From positions 1,364,001 to 1,428,000 of the forward strand of contig NZ_OZ257250.1 of assembly GCF_965279545.1 (NCBI RefSeq): a DNA stretch of 64,000 nucleotides, in the 5' to 3' direction. Below the pieces are notes generated by a model that saw only the letters and a program-made list of their open reading frames with translations, made no database searches and was not told the origin of the DNA. This DNA comes from Methylibium sp965279545. Lineage in GTDB: Bacteria > Pseudomonadota > Gammaproteobacteria > Burkholderiales > Burkholderiaceae_C. Shown here one piece after another: positions 20,685 to 30,896 of this stretch. Position numbers and translations under genes: made by a program. Numbering within the stretch: position 1 is the first letter of the stretch; each line of letters starts with the position of its first letter.

Positions 20685-21060
20685 TCAGGCCCCTTGCAGC
20701 GCCCACCCACAGGCGGGGGCGCGCGGCGGTGCACGCACCTGCAGATCTAGATGCGTGAGGACCTTCTCGATGATCATCACTAGGTGCGTGGTGCCGTCGT
20801 GCCAGGGCATCTTCAGCTTCTTCAGCACGACGTGTCCGGCGGCGTTGCATTGCACGCGTTCGTTGGCCAGTGCCGGGCGGGTGATATAGCGGCACAGTTG
20901 TTCCAGCGCTTGGCGGTCGTCGGTGCCGCCAGGTACGGCGGCGTGCAGGCTGAACCCGTTGATGTCGGTGCACAGCGTCTGATTGAACTCCGTCCCATGG
21001 GCATCGTGCCCTGCGCAGTCAGCACCTTCTGGCCAGCGCGAGGACCGAAGGCGGATGGCG
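20685..21060 (-). pseudogene. degraded IS91-family (Y2 rolling-circle) transposase remnant
   Basis: Read on the minus strand, one frame carries 'GFSLHAAVP' (with one upstream residue), 'LEQLCRYITRPALANERVQ' and 'PWHDGTTHLVM', the middle part of IS91/ISCR-type transposases. It then runs straight into 'IEKVLTHLDLQ' plus 'APPRAPA', which is the extreme C-terminus of the same family. The intervening segment, including the usual 'RLHLIRFHG' region, is missing, so there is an internal deletion. Upstream 'GPRAGQKVLTAQ' is in another frame, showing a frameshift near 21005. The N-terminus with the HUH and Y2 motifs is absent. It cannot be functional. Confidence 0.75.
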
Positions 21061-21349
21061 CCGATGCGTCACAGGCCGCGTGCCGCCTCAGCCAGCACTG
21101 TAGTTCCTGTTATTCATAACCTCCCATAAGAAAATCCGTTAAGAAATTATCAAAGTCACAATCGCCGGAAGAAAAATTGCAATCCCTAAATCGATAAATA
21201 ATCACCCCCAAGAATATGGTATTTCTTGCTGATTCCTGACAAACAAACCTCACAAAGAGGGACTGCCAACCTCGGACGCCAGTACTGTGGTGAACTCCAT
21301 TCTCGATATCAAAGAAATGCAATCGCAACTCAGATAAAAGGAGTTAATT
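21061..21349. other. AT-rich non-coding leader of the island gene
   Basis: From about 21100 the base composition drops sharply relative to the flanks, with runs such as GAAAATCCGTTAAGAAATTA. No gene is recognised. It probably contains the promoter for the gene at 21350 and the left edge of acquired DNA. I could not pick out a convincing -35/-10 pair or an inverted-repeat end. Confidence 0.4.
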
Positions 21350-22030
21350 TTGACAATATCAATGCTTCCTCTCAATTTCAGCGCACTCTTCCCGATAGTT
21401 TATCGATCAATTTTCGCCACCAAATTGTCAAATCCTAGGCTGCCAGCAACGCTACTTCTTTTTTTATCCTTAACTTCCCCCGCGGGCGCCGCAGTACATA
21501 CCTGGATACCCAAAACGAAAATTCAATCAGGTAGTGTAGTTCTTCAGCCTGTGCTGATTACAGGAACGTCTATTCAATGGGGAGGTGGAAGTTGGGATCA
21601 AGGATTTATGGAATCTCCCAGCACTATGCCAACAGGTTCGTGGAACAGTCTCGGTGTCGCGATCGAAAATGCCAAATACACCGCGATCAAATTGAGCAAT
21701 ATATGCTCCAACCCTGCGGTCAGTTCCGCTACGAAATCAACCACTTCCAAAAGTGACACTCTAGACAGATGGCTTGCCGCCACAGATGTGTTCAATACAG
21801 TCGTGGCGAGAGGGTTATTCGGCATGTACCAAGCCGCTTACGGTGGCATAAGTATTTTGATAGATACCAAACGGTATACTGGCTTCAAAGTGACGTACGC
21901 GGACGGCGCTTCAGAGGTCTGGGTGATCAACCCCGGTTACTCGACGTCATCGGTTAAACTATTCGACAATCCTGCACCAAACTCCTTGACCGCACCGAAT
22001 CCAAAGGCATCATGCATCTCCAACGGTTGA
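21350..22030 (+). CDS. unknown secreted protein in AT-rich island
   Basis: 226 residues; not recognised. TTG at 21350 is taken as the start because AAAGGAG lies 6-7 bp upstream; an ATG at 21362 would be too far from it. A hydrophobic segment at about residues 31-47 (LPATLLLFLSLTSPAGAA) looks like a signal peptide with a long basic leader. The mature part is rich in Ser, Thr, Gly and Tyr with few charges and two Cys (about residues 120 and 222). Codon use is markedly more AT-rich than the neighbours, indicating transfer. The next gene begins 10 bp downstream, so the two are probably co-transcribed. Confidence 0.6.
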   Translation: MTISMLPLNFSALFPIVYRSIFATKLSNPRLPATLLLFLSLTSPAGAAVHTWIPKTKIQSGSVVLQPVLITGTSIQWGGGSWDQGFMESPSTMPTGSWNSLGVAIENAKYTAIKLSNICSNPAVSSATKSTTSKSDTLDRWLAATDVFNTVVARGLFGMYQAAYGGISILIDTKRYTGFKVTYADGASEVWVINPGYSTSSVKLFDNPAPNSLTAPNPKASCISNG

Positions 22031-22040
22031 ACGGGCTCGT

Positions 22041-23015
22041 ATGGCTGACATGAAGTGGAAACCAGCTTTGCTGGCTGCAATGGTGATCGGGTTTGCGCTG
22101 ATAGCCGGATATCAGTCTCAAACCGCTGACTCGCCGGTCATCGTACCGAGGCCAGCAGAGGTCATGCACGTACCAGTTCGAGCGTCTAACGTGAGGGGGG
22201 CGTCGGGCAAGGAGGCACCCACCGCAAGTCGCTCACCTGTCATCGCGACAGAGAGCGACGCACGAAGGCAGTTGCTCGCCAAATTTCGTTCTCCGGGAAA
22301 CGGGCGAGCACTCGTCCTAGATTCTTGGCAGCACCCGGAGATCGGTGGGCGCTTTTATGCCAGTGCTCTTGTGGACTTGTGCGCCTCCATCGTAGCTTCG
22401 ACTGATCTCCTTGCCCAGGGGCAGCCCAATCTAGCAGGGCTTCCTGCTGAAAACCACACCAAGGCAATCGCAGCATTCAATCTTCTGCAGGCCAAATGTG
22501 CGCAGTTTACCGAAGACGAGTACAGCGCCTACTCGCGGAGGGCGCTAATGAGCCAGAAAGAAGGGCCGGACGTGCTGATGAGCGAGGTCAATCAGTTTAT
22601 TGAGGTGAGCCGGAGCGGTACAGTTGCTTCACGATTGGCGCAAACAAAGAAAATCTTGGAGACAGCGGACCCCATAGTCATAAGCGATATCAATCTCAGA
22701 CTCTCTTTATCGAAGGACGATCACGGGATCTATGCCTACTTTGACGGCGAAAAGTACTACGTCAACGAAGGTCCAGCCATCATTGCCGCCTACTACCTTC
22801 TGCCTTGCGGTCTGGGCTTAACGTGCGATGCTGGGGATCCCGACCTAGCGCTTCTATGCATCACGGGGCCGAGTTGCTATGCAGATAGATTCGAGCGCGC
22901 TTTGCAAGAAATGGCTGGCGGTGATGTGAAGAAGAACGACGATATTTTGTCTATGTATCACCGAATGCTGTCTGCTATAGAAAGCGGCGACGCTGAGAAG
23001 TTCGTAGCCCCCTAG
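22041..23015 (+). CDS. unknown membrane-anchored or exported protein
   Basis: 324 residues; function not recognised. An N-terminal hydrophobic segment (PALLAAMVIGFALIAGY, residues 7-23) should anchor or export it. The middle is helical and charged. The C-terminal part has a Cys cluster 'LLPCGLGLTC' and 'LLCITGPSCYAD', reminiscent of uncharacterised periplasmic proteins of Xanthomonadales (from memory, weak). Composition is intermediate between the AT-rich neighbour and the chromosome. It follows the secreted protein by 10 bp, so a two-gene unit is likely. Its end overlaps the truncated hydrolase on the other strand by 4 bp. Confidence 0.6.
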   Translation: MADMKWKPALLAAMVIGFALIAGYQSQTADSPVIVPRPAEVMHVPVRASNVRGASGKEAPTASRSPVIATESDARRQLLAKFRSPGNGRALVLDSWQHPEIGGRFYASALVDLCASIVASTDLLAQGQPNLAGLPAENHTKAIAAFNLLQAKCAQFTEDEYSAYSRRALMSQKEGPDVLMSEVNQFIEVSRSGTVASRLAQTKKILETADPIVISDINLRLSLSKDDHGIYAYFDGEKYYVNEGPAIIAAYYLLPCGLGLTCDAGDPDLALLCITGPSCYADRFERALQEMAGGDVKKNDDILSMYHRMLSAIESGDAEKFVAP

Positions 23016-23422
23016 AAAGTTGGGCGGCAGGCAGCCTTCCGAGTCATCACAGCGTACGATCTGCCGCCCATCGAGGCGCCGCACACATGCGCCCGGGCGA
23101 TGCCCAGCGCGTCCAGCAGCGCCACCGAGTCCAGCGCCATCTCGCGCAGCGTGTAGGCCGAGCGCACCGGCAGGCGCACGCAATGGCGCAGGCCCTGCCA
23201 CAGCACGTTGGGCGTGCCGAGGTGGTCGAAATGCCGAGACAGGCCGACGTCGCGGTTGTCGAAGCGGATCACGCGAAAGCCGCGCGCCACCAGCTGCTCG
23301 ACCAAGCCTTCGCGCCAAGCGATCAGCTGCATGCCCAGGCCCATGATCAGCAGCAGGGGCTCCGCGTGCGCCGGCCCGTGGATTTCGACCTCGAGGCTGA
23401 CGTCACCCGCCTTCACTTGCAT
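23012..23422 (-). pseudogene. alpha/beta hydrolase, truncated after the nucleophile elbow
   Basis: 136 codons. The N-terminal half is a normal alpha/beta hydrolase: 'LLLIMGLGMQLIAWRE' (oxyanion region), 'VIRFDNRDVGLSRHFD' and nucleophile elbow 'VCGASMGG'. Directly after this, at about 23057, homology ends and a short unrelated tail (RSYAVMTRKAACRPTF) reads into the island. The family normally has about 150 more residues carrying the Asp and His of the triad, so the product cannot be active. The break coincides with the right edge of the foreign segment. No C-terminal half was found to the left of the island. Confidence 0.75.
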
Positions 23423-23456
23423 GGCATGGCCCCGGTGCGTGAGCGGCCGCCCCGGC

Positions 23457-23696
23457 TCAGACGTCGAGCGCGTAGACCTGCGCGGCGCGGCGCTCGTTGC
23501 GGTTGTGTCCGGCCAGCGCCGCGTCCCAGTCCGTCGCCGCGGCGTCGTGCGTGGGCGTCAGCCCGGCGGTCATGACCGCCACCTCTTCCGACGAACCGTC
23601 GAACTCGGCGTGCTGCCGCCGCTCGGCATCGAACAGCCGCGCCAGCATCGCGCCGCCCGACTCGATCAACACCAGGAAACGTGCGGGTTTCTGCAT
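23457..23696 (-). CDS. small conserved hypothetical protein
   Basis: 79 residues. The start at 23696 has GAGGAGG upstream; the frame is open a little further but lacks a ribosome site. No signal or membrane segment. It begins 'MQKPARFLVLIESGG' and ends 'AAQVYALDV'. I know similar short cytosolic proteins only as Burkholderiales hypotheticals. It lies just upstream of the truncated hydrolase on the same strand and may share its transcript. Confidence 0.65.
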   Translation of the reverse strand: MQKPARFLVLIESGGAMLARLFDAERRQHAEFDGSSEEVAVMTAGLTPTHDAAATDWDAALAGHNRNERRAAQVYALDV

Positions 23697-23763
23697 CGGT
23701 GGCCTCCTCTGCCTTGCGGGCCCCCAGCCTAGCAGCACAGTGCGATGCGGGGGCTCGGGGGTT

Positions 23764-24654
23764 TCAGCGCCGGCGCCGCAAGGCCAGCGCCTCGTTGACC
23801 ACCAGCGCGCCGAGCACCAGCGCGCCGCCGGTCAGCGTGTTCGCCCCCGGCTGCTCGCCGGCCCCCAGCCAGGCCCAGGTCACGCCGAACAGGACCTCGA
23901 GCAGGCCGAGCAGCGCAATCTCCGGCGCCGGCAGCTCGCGCGTCAGGCGCACCACCAGCAGGCAAGGGATCGCGAGCTGCACCGCCCCCAGCATCCAGAG
24001 CAGGCCGAGGTCGTGGCCGGAGGCCTGCAGCGGCCAGGCGAACGGCAGCGTCACCGCGGCCGAGATCAACGCCCCGATCAGCACGGCCGGCAGCATGTCC
24101 TGCAGGGCCGGTTCGTCGGGATCACCGGAGCCACGGCCGGTGTGCTGCAGCACGGTCCAGTTGGCCGCCGCGGCCAGCGGCACCGCGAACGCGGCCAGCG
24201 TGCCGGCCAGCGACATGCCGGCACCCGCCGCCTCCTGGCCGAACATCCAGGCGATGCCGAGGCCGCCGACCGCGATCGCCGCCCAGGTGCGCGCGGGCAG
24301 CCGGTGGTGCAGGAAGAGCCGCGCGAACAGCGCGGTGATCAGCGGGCCGATCGCCATCGTGACCAGCACATTGGCCACCGTGGTCAGCGTGATCGCCACC
24401 ATGAAGGCGGTGAACATCACCGCCCAGCACAGGCCCGACACCCACACCGGCCACGGCGCGCGCAGCAGGCCGCGCCACAACGCCGCCCCGCGCATCGCGC
24501 TCAGCGCCACGGCCAGCGCCAGCGCGTTGAACAGGCTGCGCCAGAACGTGACCTCGAAGCTGCGCGCCGCGTCGAGCTGGCGGGTGACGACGCCGGCGAT
24601 GCTCCACAGGAGCGTCACCACGATCATCAGCGTGACCGCGCGCCCGTGCGTCAT
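23764..24654 (-). CDS. EamA/DMT-family transporter
   Basis: 296 residues, about ten hydrophobic helices in two EamA repeats. 'LLWSIAGVVTRQLDAA' in helix 1 and 'VTFWRSLFNALALAVAL' in helix 2 are typical of the drug/metabolite transporter superfamily. The protein ends in a basic tail (LALRRRR). It is 16 bp downstream of typA and may be read through from that operon. The substrate is unknown. Confidence 0.82.
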   Translation of the reverse strand: MTHGRAVTLMIVVTLLWSIAGVVTRQLDAARSFEVTFWRSLFNALALAVALSAMRGAALWRGLLRAPWPVWVSGLCWAVMFTAFMVAITLTTVANVLVTMAIGPLITALFARLFLHHRLPARTWAAIAVGGLGIAWMFGQEAAGAGMSLAGTLAAFAVPLAAAANWTVLQHTGRGSGDPDEPALQDMLPAVLIGALISAAVTLPFAWPLQASGHDLGLLWMLGAVQLAIPCLLVVRLTRELPAPEIALLGLLEVLFGVTWAWLGAGEQPGANTLTGGALVLGALVVNEALALRRRR

Positions 24655-24670
24655 CGGTCCTGACGGTGCA

Positions 24671-26499
<1,829 letters not shown>

Positions 26500-26503
<4 letters not shown>

Positions 26504-27516
26504 GTCGTGCTCACTTGCTTGGATTCGGTGGAGGGTGCGGCGCTTGCGGCCTGGCTCAGCGCCTGCACTTCGGGTGGGCTCAGCAGCCGCCCCGGGATCA
26601 GTTCGCCGGCCGTCACGTGCGCACTGCCGAGGAAGACGTCGGCGGGCCCGTACACGCGCACGGCGGTGCAGTCGCCGGTCTCGACACGCCGGCGCAGGCC
26701 GGACAGGAAGCGTGCGGCCTCGTCGGCGGCCAGCGGCACCGCCGGCCAGTCGGCCAGCAGCACATCGGGCGGCAGAAGGCGCTGCTCGCGCTGCCCGGGC
26801 TCGAGCGCCTGCAGCGCGTCGATCGTGATGGCGTCGTCCAGGCTCACCGGCCCGCTGGCGGTGCGGCGCAGCGCACTCAAGTGCGCGCCGCAGCCGAGCG
26901 CGGCGCCCAGGTCTTCGGCGAGCGTGCGAACGTAGGTGCCCTTGCTGACGGTGACCTCGATGTCGAGCTCGTCAGCCTGCCAGCGCAGGATGACCAGCCG
27001 ATGAACCGTGACGCGGCGCGGCGTGCGGTCGATCTCGACGCCGGCGCGGGCGTATTCGTACAGCGCCTTGCCTTCGTGCTTCAGTGCCGAATGCATCGGC
27101 GGCAGCTGCAGCGTCTCGCCCGTGAGGGCGGCACAGGCGGCGTGCAGCGCGGCTTCGTCGAAGTGCACCGGGCGCGTTTCGAGCACCTTGCCTTCGCCGT
27201 CGCCCCCGACGCGGGTGACGCCGAGCTTGAGCGTCGCGCGGTAGGTCTTGTCGGCGTCCAGGCTGGCCTGCGAGAACTTGGTGGCCGCGCCGAAGCACAG
27301 TGGCAGCAGGCCGCTCGCCAGCGGATCGAGGGTGCCGGTGTGGCCCGCCTTCTCGGCCCGCAGCATGCCCTTGACCTTCTGCAGCGCGTCGTTGCTCGAC
27401 CAGCCCAGCGGCTTGTCGAGCAGCAGCACGCCGTGCAGGGCGCGGCGCGGCGGGCGGGGCTCGCGCACGTCGTGCGGCGCACGGCGTGGCGGGCGAGTCA
27501 ACGGGGCCGGGTGCAC
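26500..27516 (-). CDS. truB: tRNA pseudouridine(55) synthase
   Basis: 338 residues. Catalytic Asp in 'KAGHTGTLDPLASGLLPLC', preceded by 'GVLLLDKPLGWSSNDALQ'; 'VTVSKGTYVRTLAEDLG' is the second TruB signature. It makes pseudouridine 55 in the T-loop of tRNAs. The first 28 residues are basic and Pro-rich, an extension rather than part of the fold; an internal start is possible but none has a better ribosome site. rbfA ends one base upstream, and typA overlaps at the other end. Confidence 0.94.
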
Positions 27517-27517
27517 G

Positions 27518-27910
27518 TCAGTCCTCCTGGGTGCCGGGTTGATCGTCGGCGTCCTTCGCCCGCGTGGCGTTGGCCTGGTGGATCAGCGCGTTCAGGTCGG
27601 CGGCGCGCTCGGTGGTGCGGTCGAACTGGAAATGCAGCGTCGGCACGGTGTGGATCTGCAGGCGCTTGAACAGACCGTTGCGCAGGAAACCCGCGGCCTC
27701 GTTCAGCGCCGCCGCGCAGTCCTCGGGGCTGCCGATCAGCACCGAGAAGAAGATCTTGGCGTGCGCGTAGTCGGGCGTGACCTCGACCGCCTGCACCGTG
27801 ACCATGCCGACACGCGGGTCCTTCAGGTCGCGGATGAGCTCGGCCACGTCGCGCTGGATCTGGTCGGCCACGCGCAGGCTGCGGTTGGGAATGGCGCGCT
27901 TGTGCTTCAT
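27518..27910 (-). CDS. rbfA: 30S ribosome-binding factor A
   Basis: 130 residues, KH-like fold. 'MKHKRAIPNRSLRVADQIQR', 'KDPRVGMVTVQAVEVTPDYA' and 'RLQIHTVPTLHFQFDRTTER' are RbfA landmarks. It matures the 5' end of 16S rRNA in late 30S assembly. The ATG at 27910 has AGGAG upstream; a longer frame without a ribosome site is rejected. It lies between infB (81 bp gap containing a large hairpin) and truB (1 bp). Confidence 0.94.
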   Translation of the reverse strand: MKHKRAIPNRSLRVADQIQRDVAELIRDLKDPRVGMVTVQAVEVTPDYAHAKIFFSVLIGSPEDCAAALNEAAGFLRNGLFKRLQIHTVPTLHFQFDRTTERAADLNALIHQANATRAKDADDQPGTQED

Positions 27911-27936
27911 GCTTTGCTCCTGGACCGCCCCTTCAA

Positions 27937-27974
27937 GCACAAACCCCGCCGACTTTCGAGGGCGGGGTCTGTGC
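27937..27974 (-). promoter_or_regulatory. 14-bp stem-loop between infB and rbfA
   Basis: Arms at 27937-27950 and 27961-27974 with a 10-base loop. On the minus-strand transcript all 14 positions pair, one as G-U; on the plus strand that position is an A-C mismatch, so the structure fits the infB-rbfA mRNA. No U-tract follows, so it is more like an mRNA processing or stability element, or a partial terminator, than a simple terminator. Confidence 0.6.
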
Positions 27975-27991
27975 ACGAGGCCAACTCCGCT

Positions 27992-30835
27992 TTACAGCGC
28001 TCGGGCGACTTCCTTGATCTCGAAGACTTCCAACTGGTCGCCCTCTTTGATGTCGTTGTAGTTCTTCAGCTTGATGCCGCACTCGAAGCCGGTCGCGACC
28101 TCGCGCACGTCGTCCTTCATGCGGCGCACCGATTCGATCTCGCCGCTGTAGACGACCACGTTCTCGCGCAGCAGGCGAAAGCGCGCGTTGCGGCGCACGA
28201 TGCCGGAGGTAACCATCGAGCCGGCCACGGTGCCGATCTTCGAGGCCACGAACACGGTGCGGATCTCGGCGGTGCCGATCAGCTCTTCCCTCTGCTCCGG
28301 CGCCAGCATGCCGGTCATCGCCAGCTTGATCTCGTCGACCGCGTCGTAAATGATGCTGTAGTAGCGCAGGTCGACTGAGTTGCCCTCGGCCAGCTTGCGT
28401 GCCCCGGCATCGGCGCGGATGTTGAAGCCGATGATGACGGCCTTGGAGGCGATGGCCAGGTTGACGTCGCTCTCGCTGATGCCGCCGACCGCCGCGTGCA
28501 CGATCTGCACCTTGACTTCGGCCGTGCTGAGCTTGAGCAAGGAGGCGGCGAGCGCCTCCTGCGAACCCTGCACGTCGGCCTTGATGATGAGCGGCAGCGT
28601 CTGCACCTCGCCCTGGCCCATGTTCTCGAACATGTTCTCGAGCTTGGCGGCCTGCTGCTTGGACAGCTTCACGTCGCGGTACTTGCCGGAGCGGAAGGTG
28701 GCGATTTCGCGCGCGCGCCGCTCGTCGGACAACACCATGAACTCGTCGCCCGCCTGCGGCACCTCGGTCAGGCCCTGGATCTCGACCGGGATCGACGGGC
28801 CGGCTTCGGTGGTGGCCTTGCCGTTCTCGTCGAGCATCGCGCGCACGCGGCCGTAGGTCGAGCCGGCCAGCACGACGTCGCCGCGCTTGAGCGTGCCCGA
28901 CTGCACCAGCACCGTCGCGACCGGGCCGCGGCCCTTGTCGAGCTGGGCCTCGATCACCAGGCCCTTGGCGGGCGCGGCGACCTGGGCCTTGAGCTCCAGC
29001 ACTTCGGCCTGCAGCAGCACCTGCTCGAGCAGCTCGTCGATGCCCTGCCCGGTCTTGGCCGACACCGACACGAACGGCGACTCGCCGCCGAAGTCCTCGG
29101 GCACGACCTGCTCGGCAATCAGCTCGCTGCGCACGCGCTCGAGGTTGCTGCCCGGCTTGTCGATCTTGTTGATCGCCACGATCAGCGGCACCTCGGCCGC
29201 CTTGGCGTGGTGGATCGCTTCCTTGGTCTGCGGCATCACGCCGTCGTCGGCCGCGACGACCAGGATCACCAGGTCGGTGGCCTTGGCGCCACGCGCTCGC
29301 ATCGCCGTGAAGGCCTCATGGCCCGGCGTGTCGAGGAAGGTGATCATGCCGCGCGGCGTTTGGACGTGATAGGCGCCGATGTGCTGCGTGATGCCACCGG
29401 CCTCGCCCGCCGCCACGCGCGTGGTGCGGATGTAGTCGAGCAGCGAGGTCTTGCCGTGGTCGACGTGGCCCATCACCGTGACCACCGGAGCGCGCGGCTC
29501 CAGCGGCACGTCGGTCACCTCCACGTCCTCCTCGAGGAAGGCATCCGGGTCGTCGAGCTTGGCCGTGAAGGCCTTGTGGCCCATTTCCTCGACCAGGATC
29601 ATCGCGGTCTCCTGGTCCAGCTGCTGGTTGATGGTGACCATCTGACCGAGCTTCATGAGCTGCTTGATGACTTCGGAGGCCTTGACCGACATCTTGTGCG
29701 CCAGGTCGGCCACGCTGATGGTCTCGGGGACGTGCACTTCGTAGACCTGGGCCTCGACCGGCGCGCTGAAGCTCGACGGGCTGTCGCCCCGGTCGCCACC
29801 GCGTCGGCCGCCGCGCGGCGCCTTCCAGCCGCCGCGGCTGTTGTCCGGGCGGGCACCACCGCCGCGCAGCGCGGCGCGCTTCTTCGCGGCGTCATCGGCC
29901 CAGCTCGACGACAGTTTCTCGGACTTGACCGACTTCTTGTCGCCCGGCTTGGCAGCCCCCGGCGCACCTGGCGCCGCGGCAACACCCGGCTTGGCCGTGG
30001 GCTTGTGGATCGTGCCCTTGATGCCTTCGGCCGGCTTCGGCTCCTCGGGCTTCTTCGCGACGAGCACCTTCTTCGGCGCGTTCATCATCGCGCGGATCGC
30101 CGAGGCTTCGTCTTCGGCCGCCTTGCGGCGCTTGGCAAGGTCGGCGGCCTTCTGCTTCTCTTCGGCCTCGATGTCGGCCGCCTTGACCACGCGCAGGGCG
30201 GGCTTCGGCGCTTCGGCCGGCGCCGCGGGCGCTGCCACGGTCACCGGCGGCTTGTCGTTCGCGACAGGGGCTTCAACCTTCTTGGCGGGCGCTTCGGCGG
30301 CCGCCGCGGCGAGCGCGGCAGCGGCCGCTTCGGCAGCGGCGCGCTGGCGCGCTTCGGCCGCCTCGCGTTCGGCCTGTTCCTGTGCTTCGCGCACGCGGCG
30401 CTTCTCGGCCAGATCGTCCTCCTGGCGGCGCAGCAGCTCGGCCTGGCGGCTGGCTTCCTCCTCGCGCTTCTGCAGCTCGACCTCGTCGATCACGGGCGCG
30501 GAAACCTCCACCTCTTCAGGCGTCGCCGGCGCGTCGTCGCGCTTGACGAAGGTGCGCTTCTTGCGCACCTCGACCTGGATCGTGCGTGCCTTGCCCGAAG
30601 CGTCGGCCTGTTTGATCTCGGTGGTCGACTTCTTCGTCAGCGTGATCTTCTTGCGCTCGGCGCTGCCGGTCCCGTGCGATGAGCGCAGGAAATCGAGCAG
30701 ACGCTCCTTGTCGGCTTCGGTCAGCGCGTCGTCCGTCGACGCCTTGGCGACGCCGGCGGAGTGAAGCTGCTCGAGCAGCGCCGCGGCCGGGCGATTCAGC
30801 TCGGCGGCAAACTGTGCGACGGTAGTCACAGCCAT
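27992..30835 (-). CDS. infB: translation initiation factor IF-2
   Basis: 947 residues. N-terminal IF2_N helix bundle (AVTTVAQFAAELNRPAAALL), then a long Ala/Lys/Glu-rich linker (about residues 110-340) with coiled-coil character and a Gly/Arg-rich patch. A second IF2_N follows, then the G domain from about residue 455: G1 'GHVDHGKTSLLD', G3 'FLDTPGHEAF', G4 'AINKIDKP'. Domains II-IV close the protein. It brings initiator tRNA to the 30S subunit. It is third gene of the nusA operon, 61 bp after nusA. Confidence 0.97.
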   Translation of the reverse strand: MAVTTVAQFAAELNRPAAALLEQLHSAGVAKASTDDALTEADKERLLDFLRSSHGTGSAERKKITLTKKSTTEIKQADASGKARTIQVEVRKKRTFVKRDDAPATPEEVEVSAPVIDEVELQKREEEASRQAELLRRQEDDLAEKRRVREAQEQAEREAAEARQRAAAEAAAAALAAAAAEAPAKKVEAPVANDKPPVTVAAPAAPAEAPKPALRVVKAADIEAEEKQKAADLAKRRKAAEDEASAIRAMMNAPKKVLVAKKPEEPKPAEGIKGTIHKPTAKPGVAAAPGAPGAAKPGDKKSVKSEKLSSSWADDAAKKRAALRGGGARPDNSRGGWKAPRGGRRGGDRGDSPSSFSAPVEAQVYEVHVPETISVADLAHKMSVKASEVIKQLMKLGQMVTINQQLDQETAMILVEEMGHKAFTAKLDDPDAFLEEDVEVTDVPLEPRAPVVTVMGHVDHGKTSLLDYIRTTRVAAGEAGGITQHIGAYHVQTPRGMITFLDTPGHEAFTAMRARGAKATDLVILVVAADDGVMPQTKEAIHHAKAAEVPLIVAINKIDKPGSNLERVRSELIAEQVVPEDFGGESPFVSVSAKTGQGIDELLEQVLLQAEVLELKAQVAAPAKGLVIEAQLDKGRGPVATVLVQSGTLKRGDVVLAGSTYGRVRAMLDENGKATTEAGPSIPVEIQGLTEVPQAGDEFMVLSDERRAREIATFRSGKYRDVKLSKQQAAKLENMFENMGQGEVQTLPLIIKADVQGSQEALAASLLKLSTAEVKVQIVHAAVGGISESDVNLAIASKAVIIGFNIRADAGARKLAEGNSVDLRYYSIIYDAVDEIKLAMTGMLAPEQREELIGTAEIRTVFVASKIGTVAGSMVTSGIVRRNARFRLLRENVVVYSGEIESVRRMKDDVREVATGFECGIKLKNYNDIKEGDQLEVFEIKEVARAL

Positions 30836-30896
30836 TGTGGAGTGTCCTTGGTGTATCGGTGCGAACGGTGGGGCGAAGTGCAGTGCAGGTGGCGAC

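Noticed and set aside
23019..23025. GTTGGGC at the right edge of the AT-rich island, which fits the integron core consensus GTTRRRY
   Set aside because: A lone 7-bp match is expected by chance. No paired RYYYAAC with an imperfect palindrome of attC size was found, and no integrase is near.
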